A DNA stretch of 30,121 bases from contig DASTOW010000358.1 of NCBI GenBank assembly GCA_035762425.1, positions 1 to 30,121 of the forward strand. The letters run 5' to 3'. The notes below the pieces were generated by a model that saw only the letters and a program-made list of their open reading frames with translations, ran no database searches and was not told the origin of the DNA. Positions 22,018 to 30,121 of this stretch are shown in pieces. Each line of letters starts with the position of its first letter. The stretch's first letter is position 1. Source of the DNA: AWTP1-13 sp035762425 (GTDB lineage Bacteria; Pseudomonadota; Alphaproteobacteria; Rhizobiales; Hyphomicrobiaceae). Made by a program: the position numbers and the translations under genes.

Positions 22018-24737
22018 TGGCGGGCGATGCCGTCCATTCGCCCTCTCCCCGTCAACGGGGAGAGGGACAAGCGCCAACCATCCGCACCACGTGTCCGTAT
22101 TGCGGGGTGGGGTGCGGGGTGCTGGCAACGCCGGATGGGGCTGGCGGAGCATCGATCGCCGGCGACGGCGAGCATCCGGCCAATTTCGGCAGGCTGTGCT
22201 CGAAGGGCGCGGCGCTTGGCGAGACGCTGGGTCTCGATGATCGGCTGCTGCATCCCATCATCGGCAACCGGCGCGTCGGCTGGGACGAGGCGCTCGAGCA
22301 TGTGACAAGCGGGCTGCGCCGCATCATCCATGCGCACGGACCGGAGTCGGTGGCCTTCTATCTGTCAGGCCAGCTGCTGACCGAGGACTACTACGTCGCC
22401 AACAAGCTGGCGAAAGGCTTCATCGGCACGCCGCATGTCGATACGAACTCGCGGCTGTGCATGGCCTCATCGGTGGCGGGCCATCGCCGCGCGTTCGGCG
22501 CCGACATCGTGCCGCAGTGCTACGACGACCTGGAGCTCGCCGACCTCGTGGTGCTGGTCGGCTCCAACGCGGCCTGGTGCCACCCGGTGCTGTATCAGCG
22601 CATCCAGGTGGCGCGCGCCGAGCGCGGCATGCGCGTGGTCAACATCGATCCGCGGCGAACCGCGACGAGCGAGGGCACCGATCTGCACCTGTCGATCAGG
22701 CCGGGCACCGATGCCCAGCTTTGGAACGGCCTGCTGTGCTGGCTGTTTGATCGCGGCGCTCTCGATTGGGGGTTCATCCGCGAGCATACGGAGGGGTTCG
22801 AGGCGGCGCTCGATGCTGCCCCGGCCGGGTGCAGCGGCGTCGCGGCGGTTGCGCGCGAGACCGGGCTCGCGGCCGCCGACATCGAGACGTTCTATCGCTG
22901 GTGGACCGAGACGCCGCGGGTGGTGAGCTGCTACTCGCAGGGCGTCAACCAGTCGGCGCAGGGGACCGACAAGGTCAACGCCATCATCAATTGTCACCTC
23001 GCCACGGGCCGCATCGGCAAGCCGGGCTCGGGGCCGCTGTCGCTGACCGGCCAGCCCAACGCCATGGGCGGACGCGAGGTCGGCGGGCTCGCCAACATGC
23101 TGGCGGCGCACATGGGCTACTCGGAGGTGGAGCGCGACCGCGTGCGCCGCTTCTGGGGTGCGCCGAACCTGGCGCGGGGCGAGGGCCTGAAGGCGGTGCA
23201 GATGTTCGAGGCCATCGCCGACGGCCGCATCAAGGCGCTTTGGGTGATGGGCACCAATCCGGCGGTCAGCCTGCCGCGCGCGGATCATGTGCGCGAGGCG
23301 ATGCTGCGGCTGGAGCTGCTGGTGGTGTCGGACAACGTCGCGAGCAACGACAGCGTCAACCTCGCGCAGGTGCGACTGCCGGCTGCGGCCTGGGGCGAGA
23401 AGGACGGTACCGTCACCAACTCGGAGCGACGCATCTCGCGGCAGCGGCCGTTTCTGCCGTTGCCGGGAGAAGCTCGCCCCGATTGGTGGATGCTCTCCGA
23501 GGTGGCCCGGCGCATGGGTTGGGGCGGTGCCTTCTCGTACAGGTCGGCGGCCGACATCTTCCGCGAGCATGCCAGCCTGTCAGGGTTCGAGAACAACGGC
23601 AGCCGCCTGTTCGACATCGCGGGGCTGGCGCGCCTCGCCGACGAGGATTACGACGCGCTTATCCCCGTGCAATGGCCGGTCCGCGCGGGTTGCCTATCCG
23701 GGACCGAGCGCATGTTCGGTAGCGGGACATTCGCGTCCCCGTCGCGGCGCGGGCGCTTCCTCGCCGTGGGGCCGGGCCGTCTCGCCAGCGCGACCGGCGG
23801 CGACTGGCCGATGCTGCTCAACACCGGACGGGTGCGCGACCAGTGGCACACCATGACGCGCACCGGGCTGAGCCCGCGCCTTGCCGTGCACGTCGCCGAG
23901 CCGTTCGTGGAAATGCACCCCGCCGACGCCGCCGCGCTCGGCCTGCAGCAGGCCATGCTCGCCCGCGTCGAGACCGCGCACGGGAACGCGGTGCTGCGCG
24001 TCATGCTGAGCGAGCGCCAGCGGCCGGGCTCGGTATTCGCGCCGATCCACTGGTCGGGCGAGAACAGTTCCGCCGGGCGCATCTGCGCGCTGGTGCAGCC
24101 GGTCACGGATCCCGTCTCGGGCCAGCCCGAGGCCAAGGCGACGCCGGTCCGCGTGACGGCGTTGCCGGTCGGCAGTCACGGGTTCGTGCTGTCGCGGGGA
24201 CCGATCGAGACGGGCGAGGATGCTGGCGGGTTCGCGTACTGGGCCCGCGCCCGCATGCCGGCCGGTCACGCGACGTTCTTCGCACTTGCGGCCGCGCCGT
24301 CGAATTGGCGGGCCTGGGCGGAGACGTTGCTGCCCGCTGGCGAGGCCCTGACCTACGAGGATGCGCGCGCCGAGCAGTTCCGTACCGCCGTGCTGCGCGA
24401 GGGCCGGCTCGAGGCCGTGCTGTATGCCGCGCCGACGCCCGCGCTGCCGTCCGTCGAGTGGCTGAAGACCTGCTTTGCCCGGCCGGTCATCGAACCGGGG
24501 CTGCGCCGCTCGCTGCTGGCCGGGCGCCCGGTGGGCGGCGCCGACGACGGACCGGTCGTTTGCGCCTGCTTCCAGGTCGGGCGCAAGCGCGTCGAGGCGG
24601 CGATTGCCGACGGCGCCGGTACGGCGGCGCAGGTCGGTGTCGCCACCCGCGCCGGCACCAACTGCGGCTCCTGCCTGCCCGAGATCAAAACCCTGCTCGG
24701 CGGAGCAGCGCCTGTCCTGCCTGCAGCGGCGGAGTAG
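22017..24737 (+). CDS. nasA: NasA, assimilatory nitrate reductase catalytic subunit (Mo-bisMGD)
   Basis: This 906-residue cytoplasmic molybdoenzyme reduces nitrate to nitrite. An N-terminal [4Fe-4S] site is visible as C26, C29, C33 and C61 (CPYCGVGC ... LCSKG). The presumed Mo ligand is C148 in TNSRLCMASSVAGH, and MGTNPAVSLP and the C-terminal molybdopterin-dinucleotide domain with NTGRVRDQWHTMTRTG are present. The tail has a BFD-like [2Fe-2S] domain, C849, C851, C883 and C886 (CAC ... CGSC), typical of NasA. ATG 22017 shares one base with the upstream stop (TGATG). Codons 8-17 encode a REP-like palindrome (SPSPRQRGEG) that looks inserted into the N-terminus. Confidence 0.95.
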   Translation: MAGDAVHSPSPRQRGEGQAPTIRTTCPYCGVGCGVLATPDGAGGASIAGDGEHPANFGRLCSKGAALGETLGLDDRLLHPIIGNRRVGWDEALEHVTSGLRRIIHAHGPESVAFYLSGQLLTEDYYVANKLAKGFIGTPHVDTNSRLCMASSVAGHRRAFGADIVPQCYDDLELADLVVLVGSNAAWCHPVLYQRIQVARAERGMRVVNIDPRRTATSEGTDLHLSIRPGTDAQLWNGLLCWLFDRGALDWGFIREHTEGFEAALDAAPAGCSGVAAVARETGLAAADIETFYRWWTETPRVVSCYSQGVNQSAQGTDKVNAIINCHLATGRIGKPGSGPLSLTGQPNAMGGREVGGLANMLAAHMGYSEVERDRVRRFWGAPNLARGEGLKAVQMFEAIADGRIKALWVMGTNPAVSLPRADHVREAMLRLELLVVSDNVASNDSVNLAQVRLPAAAWGEKDGTVTNSERRISRQRPFLPLPGEARPDWWMLSEVARRMGWGGAFSYRSAADIFREHASLSGFENNGSRLFDIAGLARLADEDYDALIPVQWPVRAGCLSGTERMFGSGTFASPSRRGRFLAVGPGRLASATGGDWPMLLNTGRVRDQWHTMTRTGLSPRLAVHVAEPFVEMHPADAAALGLQQAMLARVETAHGNAVLRVMLSERQRPGSVFAPIHWSGENSSAGRICALVQPVTDPVSGQPEAKATPVRVTALPVGSHGFVLSRGPIETGEDAGGFAYWARARMPAGHATFFALAAAPSNWRAWAETLLPAGEALTYEDARAEQFRTAVLREGRLEAVLYAAPTPALPSVEWLKTCFARPVIEPGLRRSLLAGRPVGGADDGPVVCACFQVGRKRVEAAIADGAGTAAQVGVATRAGTNCGSCLPEIKTLLGGAAPVLPAAAE
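22041..22066. repeat. REP-like perfect palindrome inside the 5' end of nasA
   Basis: CCCTCTCCCCGT at 22041-22052 and ACGGGGAGAGGG at 22055-22066 form a perfect 12-bp inverted repeat with a 2-base centre, eight codons into nasA. It is read through in frame. Confidence 0.85.
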
Positions 24738-24742
24738 ATGCG

Positions 24743-26179
24743 ATGCGAGACGTACAGCCCATCGAGACACGCCCAGCCCGCATGCGTGCGCTGGCGGTTT
24801 TGCCGGTGTTCTTCGCGCTTCAGGGTCGCCGAGTGGTCGTTGCCGGTGCCGACGACGGCCCCGTCTGGAAGGCCGAGTTGCTGGCGGCAGCAGGCGCGCA
24901 TGTGGACGTTTTCACGACGGCGCGGTCGGCCGACCTCGATGCGCTGTGTCACTCGCCTCCGGCCGGCAGCGTTCGCATCATCGAACGCGAGTGGCAGGCC
25001 GATGATCTCGATGGTGCGGCGCTGGCGGTCGGCGCTCTGGCTGGCGATGCGGCGCAGGTATTCGTGGCGGCCGCACGCCAACATGGCGTGCCGGTGAATA
25101 TCGTCGACATGCCTGACATCTCCACGTTTTCTTTCGGCACCATCGTCAACCGCTCGCCGGTGGTGGTCGGCATCAGCACGGCCGGGGTGGCACCCGTGCT
25201 GGGGCAGGCGATCCGCGCCAAGATCGAGGCACTGCTGCATCCGGCGCTGTCCGCCTGGGCCGCCACGGCCAAGCACGTGCGCGCCAAGATCAATGCCCGC
25301 CTCGCCATGGGGCCGGCCCGCCGCCACGCGTGGCGCCGCTTTGCCGATCAGGCGCTGGCAGCACGTGCGCCACCCACGCACGCCGATCTTTCGGCGGTCG
25401 AACGCACGGCCGCCAGCCCCGGCGGCAGCGTCGCGCTCGTCGGCGCAGGGCCCGGCGACCCCGAGTTGCTCACGCTGAAGGCGCTGCGCGCGCTGCAGTC
25501 GGCGGACATAATTCTGTACGACCGCCTGGTCAGCCCCGAGATCCTCGAACTCGCCCGCCGCGAGGCCAGGCGCATGCTGGTCGGCAAGGCCGGCAACGGC
25601 CCGCGCTGCCGACAAGACGACATCAACGCACTGATGGTGAAGCTGGCGCGCGATGGCCAGCGCGTGGTGCGCCTGAAGGGCGGCGACCCGATGGTGTTCG
25701 GCCGCGCCGCCGAGGAGATCGAGATCTGCGGCGCGGCCGGCATTCCGGTCGAGGTGGTGCCGGGCATCACCGCAGCCCTTGGCGCGGCCGCCGAGCTGCA
25801 GGTTCCGCTGACCGATCGCCGGCGTGCACGCCGCCTGCAGTTCATCACTGGCCACACCGAGTCGGGCGAACCGCCCGCCTGCAATTGGGCGAGCGTGGCC
25901 GACCCGCAGACAGTCACGGTTTTCTACATGGGCGCCGGCACGTTCGGCCGCATGCTGCCCGAGCTGATCGCCGCGGGCCTGCCGCCTGCGACGCCGGCGC
26001 TCGCCGTTTCGTCGGCGACTACGCCGCGCAGCATCCACGTGCGCTGCGCGGTCTGCGATCTTCCGGCGGCGCTTGAGCGCCTGGACCGGTCGGCGCCCTG
26101 CCTGATCATGCTCGGCAACGGGCTTGCCGGCGCCAACGAGGAAGCCGTGCGCATCGACACCGCGTGTAGGCTAGGTTAG
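24743..26179 (+). CDS. cysG: CysG, siroheme synthase (dehydrogenase/ferrochelatase plus uroporphyrinogen-III methyltransferase)
   Basis: This 478-residue fused enzyme converts uroporphyrinogen III to siroheme. The N-terminal half (about 1-215) is the precorrin-2 dehydrogenase/ferrochelatase, with the catalytic aspartate in NIVDMPD and the NRSPVVVGISTAGVAPVLGQ segment. Its dinucleotide loop reads GADDGP rather than the common GGG, so it is somewhat degenerate. The C-terminal half (about 230-470) is a complete methyltransferase: VGAGPGDPELLTLKALRAL, DRLVSPEIL, RLKGGDPMVFGRAAEE, VPGITAALGAAAE. ATG 24743 follows GGAG and lies 5 bases after nasA. It supplies the NirA cofactor. Confidence 0.93.
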   Translation: MRDVQPIETRPARMRALAVLPVFFALQGRRVVVAGADDGPVWKAELLAAAGAHVDVFTTARSADLDALCHSPPAGSVRIIEREWQADDLDGAALAVGALAGDAAQVFVAAARQHGVPVNIVDMPDISTFSFGTIVNRSPVVVGISTAGVAPVLGQAIRAKIEALLHPALSAWAATAKHVRAKINARLAMGPARRHAWRRFADQALAARAPPTHADLSAVERTAASPGGSVALVGAGPGDPELLTLKALRALQSADIILYDRLVSPEILELARREARRMLVGKAGNGPRCRQDDINALMVKLARDGQRVVRLKGGDPMVFGRAAEEIEICGAAGIPVEVVPGITAALGAAAELQVPLTDRRRARRLQFITGHTESGEPPACNWASVADPQTVTVFYMGAGTFGRMLPELIAAGLPPATPALAVSSATTPRSIHVRCAVCDLPAALERLDRSAPCLIMLGNGLAGANEEAVRIDTACRLG

Positions 26180-26338
26180 GCCGCAGCCCGTAGCCAAGGG
26201 CAAGTGATGTAGGGTCAGGCGCTGACGCGCTACCCCAACCTAGGGACCACTCGCGCGCCCACGCTCAGGCAAGACGGGCTGCGATTGCTCCGGCCCCGCA
26301 TTTCATGCTTTGGTCCCGGCAGCCTGTTTAGGGACCAC
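26171..26338. repeat. Cluster of short inverted and direct repeats between cysG and the GlcG-like gene
   Basis: Several words pair across this gap. CTAGGTT (26171-26177) pairs with AACCTAG (26237-26243). CGCAGCCCGT (26182-26191) pairs with ACGGGCTGCG (26274-26283). TAGGGACCAC occurs at 26241-26250 and 26329-26338. TGGTCCC (26311-26317) can pair with the second GGGACCA (26331-26337), close to the next start codon. I match it to no known riboswitch; it may terminate the nas operon or fold the next leader. Confidence 0.5.
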
Positions 26339-26345
26339 GCCCGCC

Positions 26346-26771
26346 ATGAAGCTCGAAGTCGCCCATAGGATCGTTGCCGCCACGCTGGCGCACGCACGCT
26401 CGCGCAACATGCTGCCGCTGGCGGTGGCCGTGCTCGATGCGCGCGGATCGCCGCGGTCGCTCGCAGCCGAGGACGGCACCAGCCTCAGGCGTAGCGACAT
26501 CGCTATCGGCAAGGCGCATGGGGCGCTGGCCATGGGGCTCGGATCACGCACCCTGATGCAGCGCGCCGAGACGCAACCGCACTTTATCGCGGCCGTGACG
26601 CACGCGGTCGGCGGCTCGCTGATTCCTGTGCCCGGCGGTGTGCTGATCCGCGACGCACAAGGAGCGCTAGTGGGTGCTGTCGGCGTGTCAGGCGACACCT
26701 CCGATAATGATGAGGCTTGCGCCATCGTCGCCATCGAGTCCGTTGGATTGAAGGCCGATCCGGGCGCGTAA
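26346..26771 (+). CDS. GlcG/HbpS family (DUF336) protein
   Basis: This 141-residue protein has the GlcG/HbpS fold pattern. A helix with AHRIVAATLAHAR comes first, then the strand LAVAVLDARGSP, then a glycine-rich C-terminal GGVLIRDAQGALVGAVGVSGDTSDNDEACA. Family members bind haem or small metabolites and often sit in glycolate-type operons; the role here is unknown. The alpha-hydroxy-acid oxidase at 5831 is too far away to call a partner. ATG 26346 matches the family start. It lies 24 bases before mutM and could share its transcript. Confidence 0.82.
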   Translation: MKLEVAHRIVAATLAHARSRNMLPLAVAVLDARGSPRSLAAEDGTSLRRSDIAIGKAHGALAMGLGSRTLMQRAETQPHFIAAVTHAVGGSLIPVPGGVLIRDAQGALVGAVGVSGDTSDNDEACAIVAIESVGLKADPGA

Positions 26772-26795
26772 GGTTCGCCGTCGGGACACCGAGTC

Positions 26796-27683
26796 ATGCC
26801 CGAATTGCCGGAAGTCGAGACCGTAAGAGCCGGACTGGAGCCCTTGCTGCGCGGGCGCCGCTTCAAGCACGTCGAGCAGCGGCGCAAGGACTTACGCTTT
26901 CCGTTGCCCGATCGTTTCGCGCAGCGCCTGACGGGTGCCAAGGTGTTGAGCGTAGACCGCCGCGCCAAGTACCTGGTGCTGCCGCTGGATAGCGGCGAGG
27001 TGCTGGCCATGCACCTCGGCATGACTGGGCGTTTCACGCTGTCGGCGCCAGGCGGCGCCAACGGCAGGGTGCTGGGCGACTACACCTACGCGCACGGCGG
27101 CGACGCCACGCACGACCACGTCGTCTTCACCATGTCGGGCGGCGCCGTGGTCACCTACAACGATGCGCGCCGCTTCGGCTACATGACCCTGATCGCCGCG
27201 GATGAGCTCAACCGCAATGCATTCTTTGCCGGCCTTGGCGTCGAGCCGCTCAGCGATGAGCTCAACGGCGAATACCTTGCTGGCAAGGCGCGCGGCCGCA
27301 AGCTCGACCTCAAGGCCTTCCTGATGGACCAGCGCATCGTTGCAGGGCTCGGCAACATCTACGTGTGTGAGGCCCTGTTCCGCGCCGGCCTCGATCCGTT
27401 CAAGGCCGCGGCCCGGCTGGCCAGCAAGTCCGGCAAGCCGACACCACACGCCAACAGGCTGGCGGTCGAGATCAAGGCGGTGTTGCGCGATGCCATTCGA
27501 GCGGGCGGGTCGACCTTGCGCGACTACAAGCAGGCCGACGGCAGCAGCGGCTCCTTTCAGAAGGAGTTCGGCGTCTACGGCCGCGAAGGCGAGCCTTGCA
27601 GTCGCCCCGGCTGCCAGGGCATCGTGCGCCGCAAGACGCAGGGCGGGCGCTCCACCTTCTGGTGCCCCGCCTGCCAGCGCTGA
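26796..27683 (+). CDS. mutM: MutM (Fpg), formamidopyrimidine-DNA glycosylase
   Basis: This 295-residue DNA repair enzyme removes 8-oxoguanine and ring-opened purines and nicks the abasic site. The N-terminal proline P2 (MPELPEVETVRAGL) is the catalytic nucleophile, with E3. K58 lies in DRRAKYLVLPL, the H2TH region reads DQRIVAGLGNIYVCEALF, and a C-terminal zinc finger has C268, C273, C290 and C293 with R285 in GGRSTFWC. The length is slightly above usual. It begins the conserved block mutM - enoyl-CoA hydratase - rpsT. Confidence 0.96.
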   Translation: MPELPEVETVRAGLEPLLRGRRFKHVEQRRKDLRFPLPDRFAQRLTGAKVLSVDRRAKYLVLPLDSGEVLAMHLGMTGRFTLSAPGGANGRVLGDYTYAHGGDATHDHVVFTMSGGAVVTYNDARRFGYMTLIAADELNRNAFFAGLGVEPLSDELNGEYLAGKARGRKLDLKAFLMDQRIVAGLGNIYVCEALFRAGLDPFKAAARLASKSGKPTPHANRLAVEIKAVLRDAIRAGGSTLRDYKQADGSSGSFQKEFGVYGREGEPCSRPGCQGIVRRKTQGGRSTFWCPACQR

Positions 27684-27737
27684 CGTGTTTCTTTGCGCGC
27701 GCGTCTCGCTACCGATCCCGAGAACCAGGAGCAGGCC

Positions 27738-28511
27738 ATGTCCTACGAGACCATCATCGCCGAAACCAAGGGCCGCGTTGGCCTGATCCGCCTCAACCGT
27801 CCGAACGCGCTCAACGCCCTCAATGCGCAGATCATCAAGGACATCGCGGCGGCGCTTGATGGCTTCGAGGCCGATGATGGCATCGGCGCCATCGTCATCA
27901 CCGGCAGCGACAAGGCGTTCGCGGCCGGCGCGGACATCAAGGAGATGCAATCCAAGTCGTATTTGCAGGCCTACAAGGAGGACTTCATCTCCGCCTGGGA
28001 TCGGGTCGCGCGCTGCCGCAAGCCGACCATCGCCGCGGTCGCAGGCTTCGCACTCGGCGGCGGCTGCGAGCTTGCCATGATGTGCGACATCCTCATTGCC
28101 GCTGACACCGCCAAGTTCGGCCAGCCCGAGATCAAGCTCGGCGTCATGCCGGGTGCCGGCGGCACGCAGCGGCTGATCCGCCAGGTTGGCAAGGCCAAGG
28201 CCATGGAGATGTGCCTGACCGGGCGCATGATGGACGCGGCCGAGGCGGAGCGGGTCGGCCTTGTGAGCCGCGTGGTGCCGGCGGCGGGGCTGGTCGAGGA
28301 CGCCGTCCGGACGGCCGAGAGCATCGCCTCCATGTCGCTGCCGATCGTCATGATGACCAAGGAGAGCATCAACCGCGCCTACGAGACCACGCTTGCCGAG
28401 GGCATCCGTTTCGAGCGGCGCGTGTTCCACGCCATGTTCGCCACCGACGACCAGAAGGAAGGCATGGCGGCCTTCGTCGAGAAGCGTAAACCCGACTTCC
28501 GGCACAAATGA
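27738..28511 (+). CDS. Enoyl-CoA hydratase (crotonase family)
   Basis: This 257-residue enzyme adds water to trans-2-enoyl-CoA in beta-oxidation. The oxyanion-hole segments FAAGADIKEM (61-70) and ALGGGCELAM (105-114) are present, and both catalytic glutamates are seen, E111 and E131 in GQPEIKLGVMPGAGGTQRL. ATG 27738 follows CAGGAGCAGG; an upstream in-frame ATG would add an unconserved tail. It lies between mutM and rpsT, as in many alphaproteobacteria. Confidence 0.95.
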   Translation: MSYETIIAETKGRVGLIRLNRPNALNALNAQIIKDIAAALDGFEADDGIGAIVITGSDKAFAAGADIKEMQSKSYLQAYKEDFISAWDRVARCRKPTIAAVAGFALGGGCELAMMCDILIAADTAKFGQPEIKLGVMPGAGGTQRLIRQVGKAKAMEMCLTGRMMDAAEAERVGLVSRVVPAAGLVEDAVRTAESIASMSLPIVMMTKESINRAYETTLAEGIRFERRVFHAMFATDDQKEGMAAFVEKRKPDFRHK

Positions 28512-28566
28512 CGGCCCTGACAGGCAAATTCCGGTCCGATTCCGGCTTGCCGCATACGGCTCGTTG

Positions 28567-28596
28567 TTGACCCCCTTGGTCCGCGCGGTCTATTAG
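28567..28596 (+). promoter_or_regulatory. Candidate rpsT promoter
   Basis: TTGACC at 28567-28572 and TATTAG at 28591-28596 are separated by 18 bases, a reasonable sigma70-type pair in the 160-base gap before rpsT. Transcription would start near 28603, leaving a leader of about 70 bases. Confidence 0.5.
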
Positions 28597-28671
28597 GAGC
28601 GCCGAATTCACCGGCGGCGAACCCGCCGGGCGGACGAGATCATCCCATAGCCACCCCACAAGGAGCCATCG

Positions 28672-28935
28672 ATGGCCAACACCTCATCGGCCAAGAAAGC
28701 CGCGCGCCAGATGGTGCGCCGGACCGAGATCAACAAGTCGCGCCGGTCGCGTCTGAAGGCGCAGGTGCGCAAGGTCGAGGAGGCGATTGCCTCGGGCGAC
28801 AAGGCCGCCGCCAAGAGCGCGCTGGCCGCCGCCGAGCCCCTGCTGATGCGCACCGCGCAGAAGAATGTCATCCACAAAAAAGCCGCGTCGAGGAAAGTCT
28901 CCCGCCTCGCCGCCCGCCTCAAGGCCATGGCCTGA
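28672..28935 (+). CDS. rpsT: 30S ribosomal protein S20
   Basis: This 87-residue, highly basic helical protein is S20 throughout: MANTSSAKKAARQMVRRTEI at the start, NKSRRSRLKAQVRKVEEAI, LLMRTAQKNVIHKKAASRKV, and the closing RLAARLKAM. It binds 16S rRNA early in 30S assembly. AAGGAG precedes ATG 28672. dnaA often follows rpsT in alphaproteobacteria; here a long gap and then a rhodanese follow. Confidence 0.97.
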   Translation: MANTSSAKKAARQMVRRTEINKSRRSRLKAQVRKVEEAIASGDKAAAKSALAAAEPLLMRTAQKNVIHKKAASRKVSRLAARLKAMA

Positions 28936-29556
28936 GACGGCCCTGAACGGGATTCTTTGATTCAGCCGCCCCCTCCCCCGTTTGTTGCGAAAATGTCGCA
29001 TGGGAAATTCTTCTTGGAGGGGGCCGGGCAACTTAATGAATCGGTAAGATTCCAATTGCTTGCCGCGCCATGCGCAAGCCGCTTACGAGCCAAATTTCAC
29101 GTCACGGACTCGGGCGCCAAGGGGAATCTGGCGGTTGAACGACACTTCCAAGACCGGGGTCGCAAGCGTGCCCGCATGTGCGGAATCTCCTCGTGGAGTC
29201 AAAGCGCTTCTCCCCAACTTTTGCTCGCAGCGGCCCTGTTTTCCACGTCACGTTGGATAAGCTGTTAGCGGCGGGCGCGCTTCAGCCGACGCCAGCGTGG
29301 GTTGCCACGTTCTCCACCGTGCTCTACAAAAGGGCCATGGCAGCGACTGATCCAGTCAAGAAGCTGCCAAGTGTGGCTGCGTTAGATCTCGAGCAAAGGC
29401 CAAGTATGTGTGGCTCGGGATTGTTTGGCCAATGGCCACGTGCGGGTGTATTTGCGTCAAACAACTTGAGTATTCGGAACAAGATCTAGGTCTTGTCTCT
29501 GATTATGTCCTGCGGGCCGCGTATGTCCGCAGATTGAGCGGGCGTTCGAGGCGAGT
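28936..29556. other. 621-base stretch without a convincing gene, with inverted repeats and DnaA-box-like words
   Basis: Base composition is visibly less G+C-rich than in the flanks. Open frames at 28957-29268 and 29178-29489 show no family I recognise. GCCCCCTCC at 28968-28976 pairs with GGAGGGGGC at 29016-29024, enclosing TGCGA/TCGCA at 28986-28990 and 28996-29000. Three words match the DnaA box at 7 of 9 positions: TTTTCCACG at 29239, GTTGGATAA at 29252 (reverse strand) and TTCTCCACC at 29310. A dnaA-type control region or an origin is possible but not shown. Confidence 0.4.
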
Positions 29557-29997
29557 TTGAGCGTGAGCGAAGTCCACATCCCGGCGGTATCCGTGGAGGA
29601 CACGTGGGCCAAGCTAAAGGGCGACGCGGGAGCGGTGCTCGTCGATGTGCGTACGATCGCGGAGTGGGCCTACGTCGGCCTTCCGGATCTGGCAGCGATC
29701 GGCAAGCGGCCGGTGCTCGTGGAATGGCAGGGTTTCCCTGACAACCGCCTGAATGCGGCCTTCGTCGAGCGCCTGACCGAGGCTTTGGCACAACTGGGTG
29801 CCGACAAGGGAACTGAGATTTTTTTCATTTGTCGCTCCGGCGCCCGCAGTCTCAAGGCGGCCGAGGCGATGGTGGCAGCGGGCTATACGCGCTGCCGCAA
29901 CGTGGCGGACGGTTTCGAGGGGCCACTCGATCCGAACCGGCACAGGGGGCAGCTCAGCGGCTGGAAGGCCAAAGGGTTGCCCTGGACGCAGGGATGA
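29557..29997 (+). CDS. Rhodanese-like sulfurtransferase
   Basis: This single-domain rhodanese of about 146 residues has VLVDVRTIAEWAYVGLPDL (28-46) and the active-site loop CRSGARS (92-98) with the catalytic C92, followed by KAAEAMVAAGY and NVADGFEGPLD. Such proteins carry sulfur as a persulfide; the partner is unknown. The longer segment between DVR and the active loop (LVEWQGFPDN) occurs in a subgroup of alphaproteobacterial rhodaneses. No ATG is available: TTG 29557 or GTG 29563, with GAGG at 29548-29551. The remaining 124 bases of the window show no feature. Confidence 0.88.
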   Translation: MSVSEVHIPAVSVEDTWAKLKGDAGAVLVDVRTIAEWAYVGLPDLAAIGKRPVLVEWQGFPDNRLNAAFVERLTEALAQLGADKGTEIFFICRSGARSLKAAEAMVAAGYTRCRNVADGFEGPLDPNRHRGQLSGWKAKGLPWTQG

Positions 29998-30121
29998 CCG
30001 GCGTCCTGTTTGAGTGAGTGTGTTTTTGTTGAGTTGAGTGCGTAAAGCGGTACTCGCGCTCTGGGGTGTTCTGCGTACGGACGTGAGAAACGGAGGCTAG
30101 CCCAAAAAGCGGCAACGAACG

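Noticed and set aside
26180..26345. Riboswitch before the GlcG-like gene
   Set aside because: No conserved box of a known class is recognisable; only short complementary words are present.
28957..29489. Two overlapping plus-strand frames of about 103 codons after rpsT
   Set aside because: There is no family resemblance, no convincing ribosome-binding site, and their composition is unlike the flanking genes.

Overview
The window is high-G+C DNA with the gene families, codon usage and gene order of an alphaproteobacterium (Hyphomicrobiales/Rhodospirillales-like; I cannot name the genus). The order mutM - enoyl-CoA hydratase - rpsT at the right end is a conserved alphaproteobacterial block. The single-domain globin beside nasTS resembles the nitrate-assimilation loci of Bradyrhizobium-type organisms.

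Left part (1-11.0 kb): assorted metabolic genes. A minus-strand NDP-forming acyl-CoA synthetase is scrambled at its 3' end by a diverged partial duplication of itself. Divergent from it lie a fumarylacetoacetate-hydrolase family gene, a DUF4337 membrane protein, and a two-gene unit of a ThDP-dependent acetolactate-synthase-like enzyme plus a short-chain dehydrogenase. Next come a minus-strand FMN-dependent alpha-hydroxy-acid oxidase, a DUF2262 protein, an HU-like DNA-binding protein with a clean terminator, a VOC protein with a C-terminal membrane helix, an HxlR regulator, an EthD protein and a DUF2798 membrane protein.

Central part (11.0-26.2 kb): a complete nitrate-assimilation locus. It contains nasT and nasS (ANTAR antiterminator and its nitrate/nitrite sensor), a frameshifted globin, the nitrate ABC transporter nrtA-nrtB-nrtD, an FAD/NAD(P)H oxidoreductase, siroheme nitrite reductase nirA, a CysJ-like flavoprotein whose flavodoxin domain is replaced by an Fe-S domain, nitrate reductase nasA, and cysG for siroheme. 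From nirA to nasA the genes are joined by overlapping stop/start codons.

The nrtA leader is the best regulatory signal in the window. A sigma54-like -24/-12 element is followed by two hexaloop hairpins (A at loop position 1, G at position 4). The second hairpin overlaps the 5' arm of a long intrinsic terminator. This is the expected architecture of a NasT-responsive antitermination leader. The likely logic is that nitrogen limitation drives transcription through sigma54, nitrate or nitrite releases NasT from NasS, and NasT allows readthrough into transporter, reductases and cofactor synthesis.

Right part (26.3-30.1 kb): a GlcG/HbpS-like protein, mutM, enoyl-CoA hydratase and rpsT, then a 0.6-kb stretch without a convincing gene where many alphaproteobacteria carry dnaA, and a rhodanese. 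REP-like palindromes occur at several gene boundaries. Two of them have entered the nas operon at gene junctions without breaking the reading frames.
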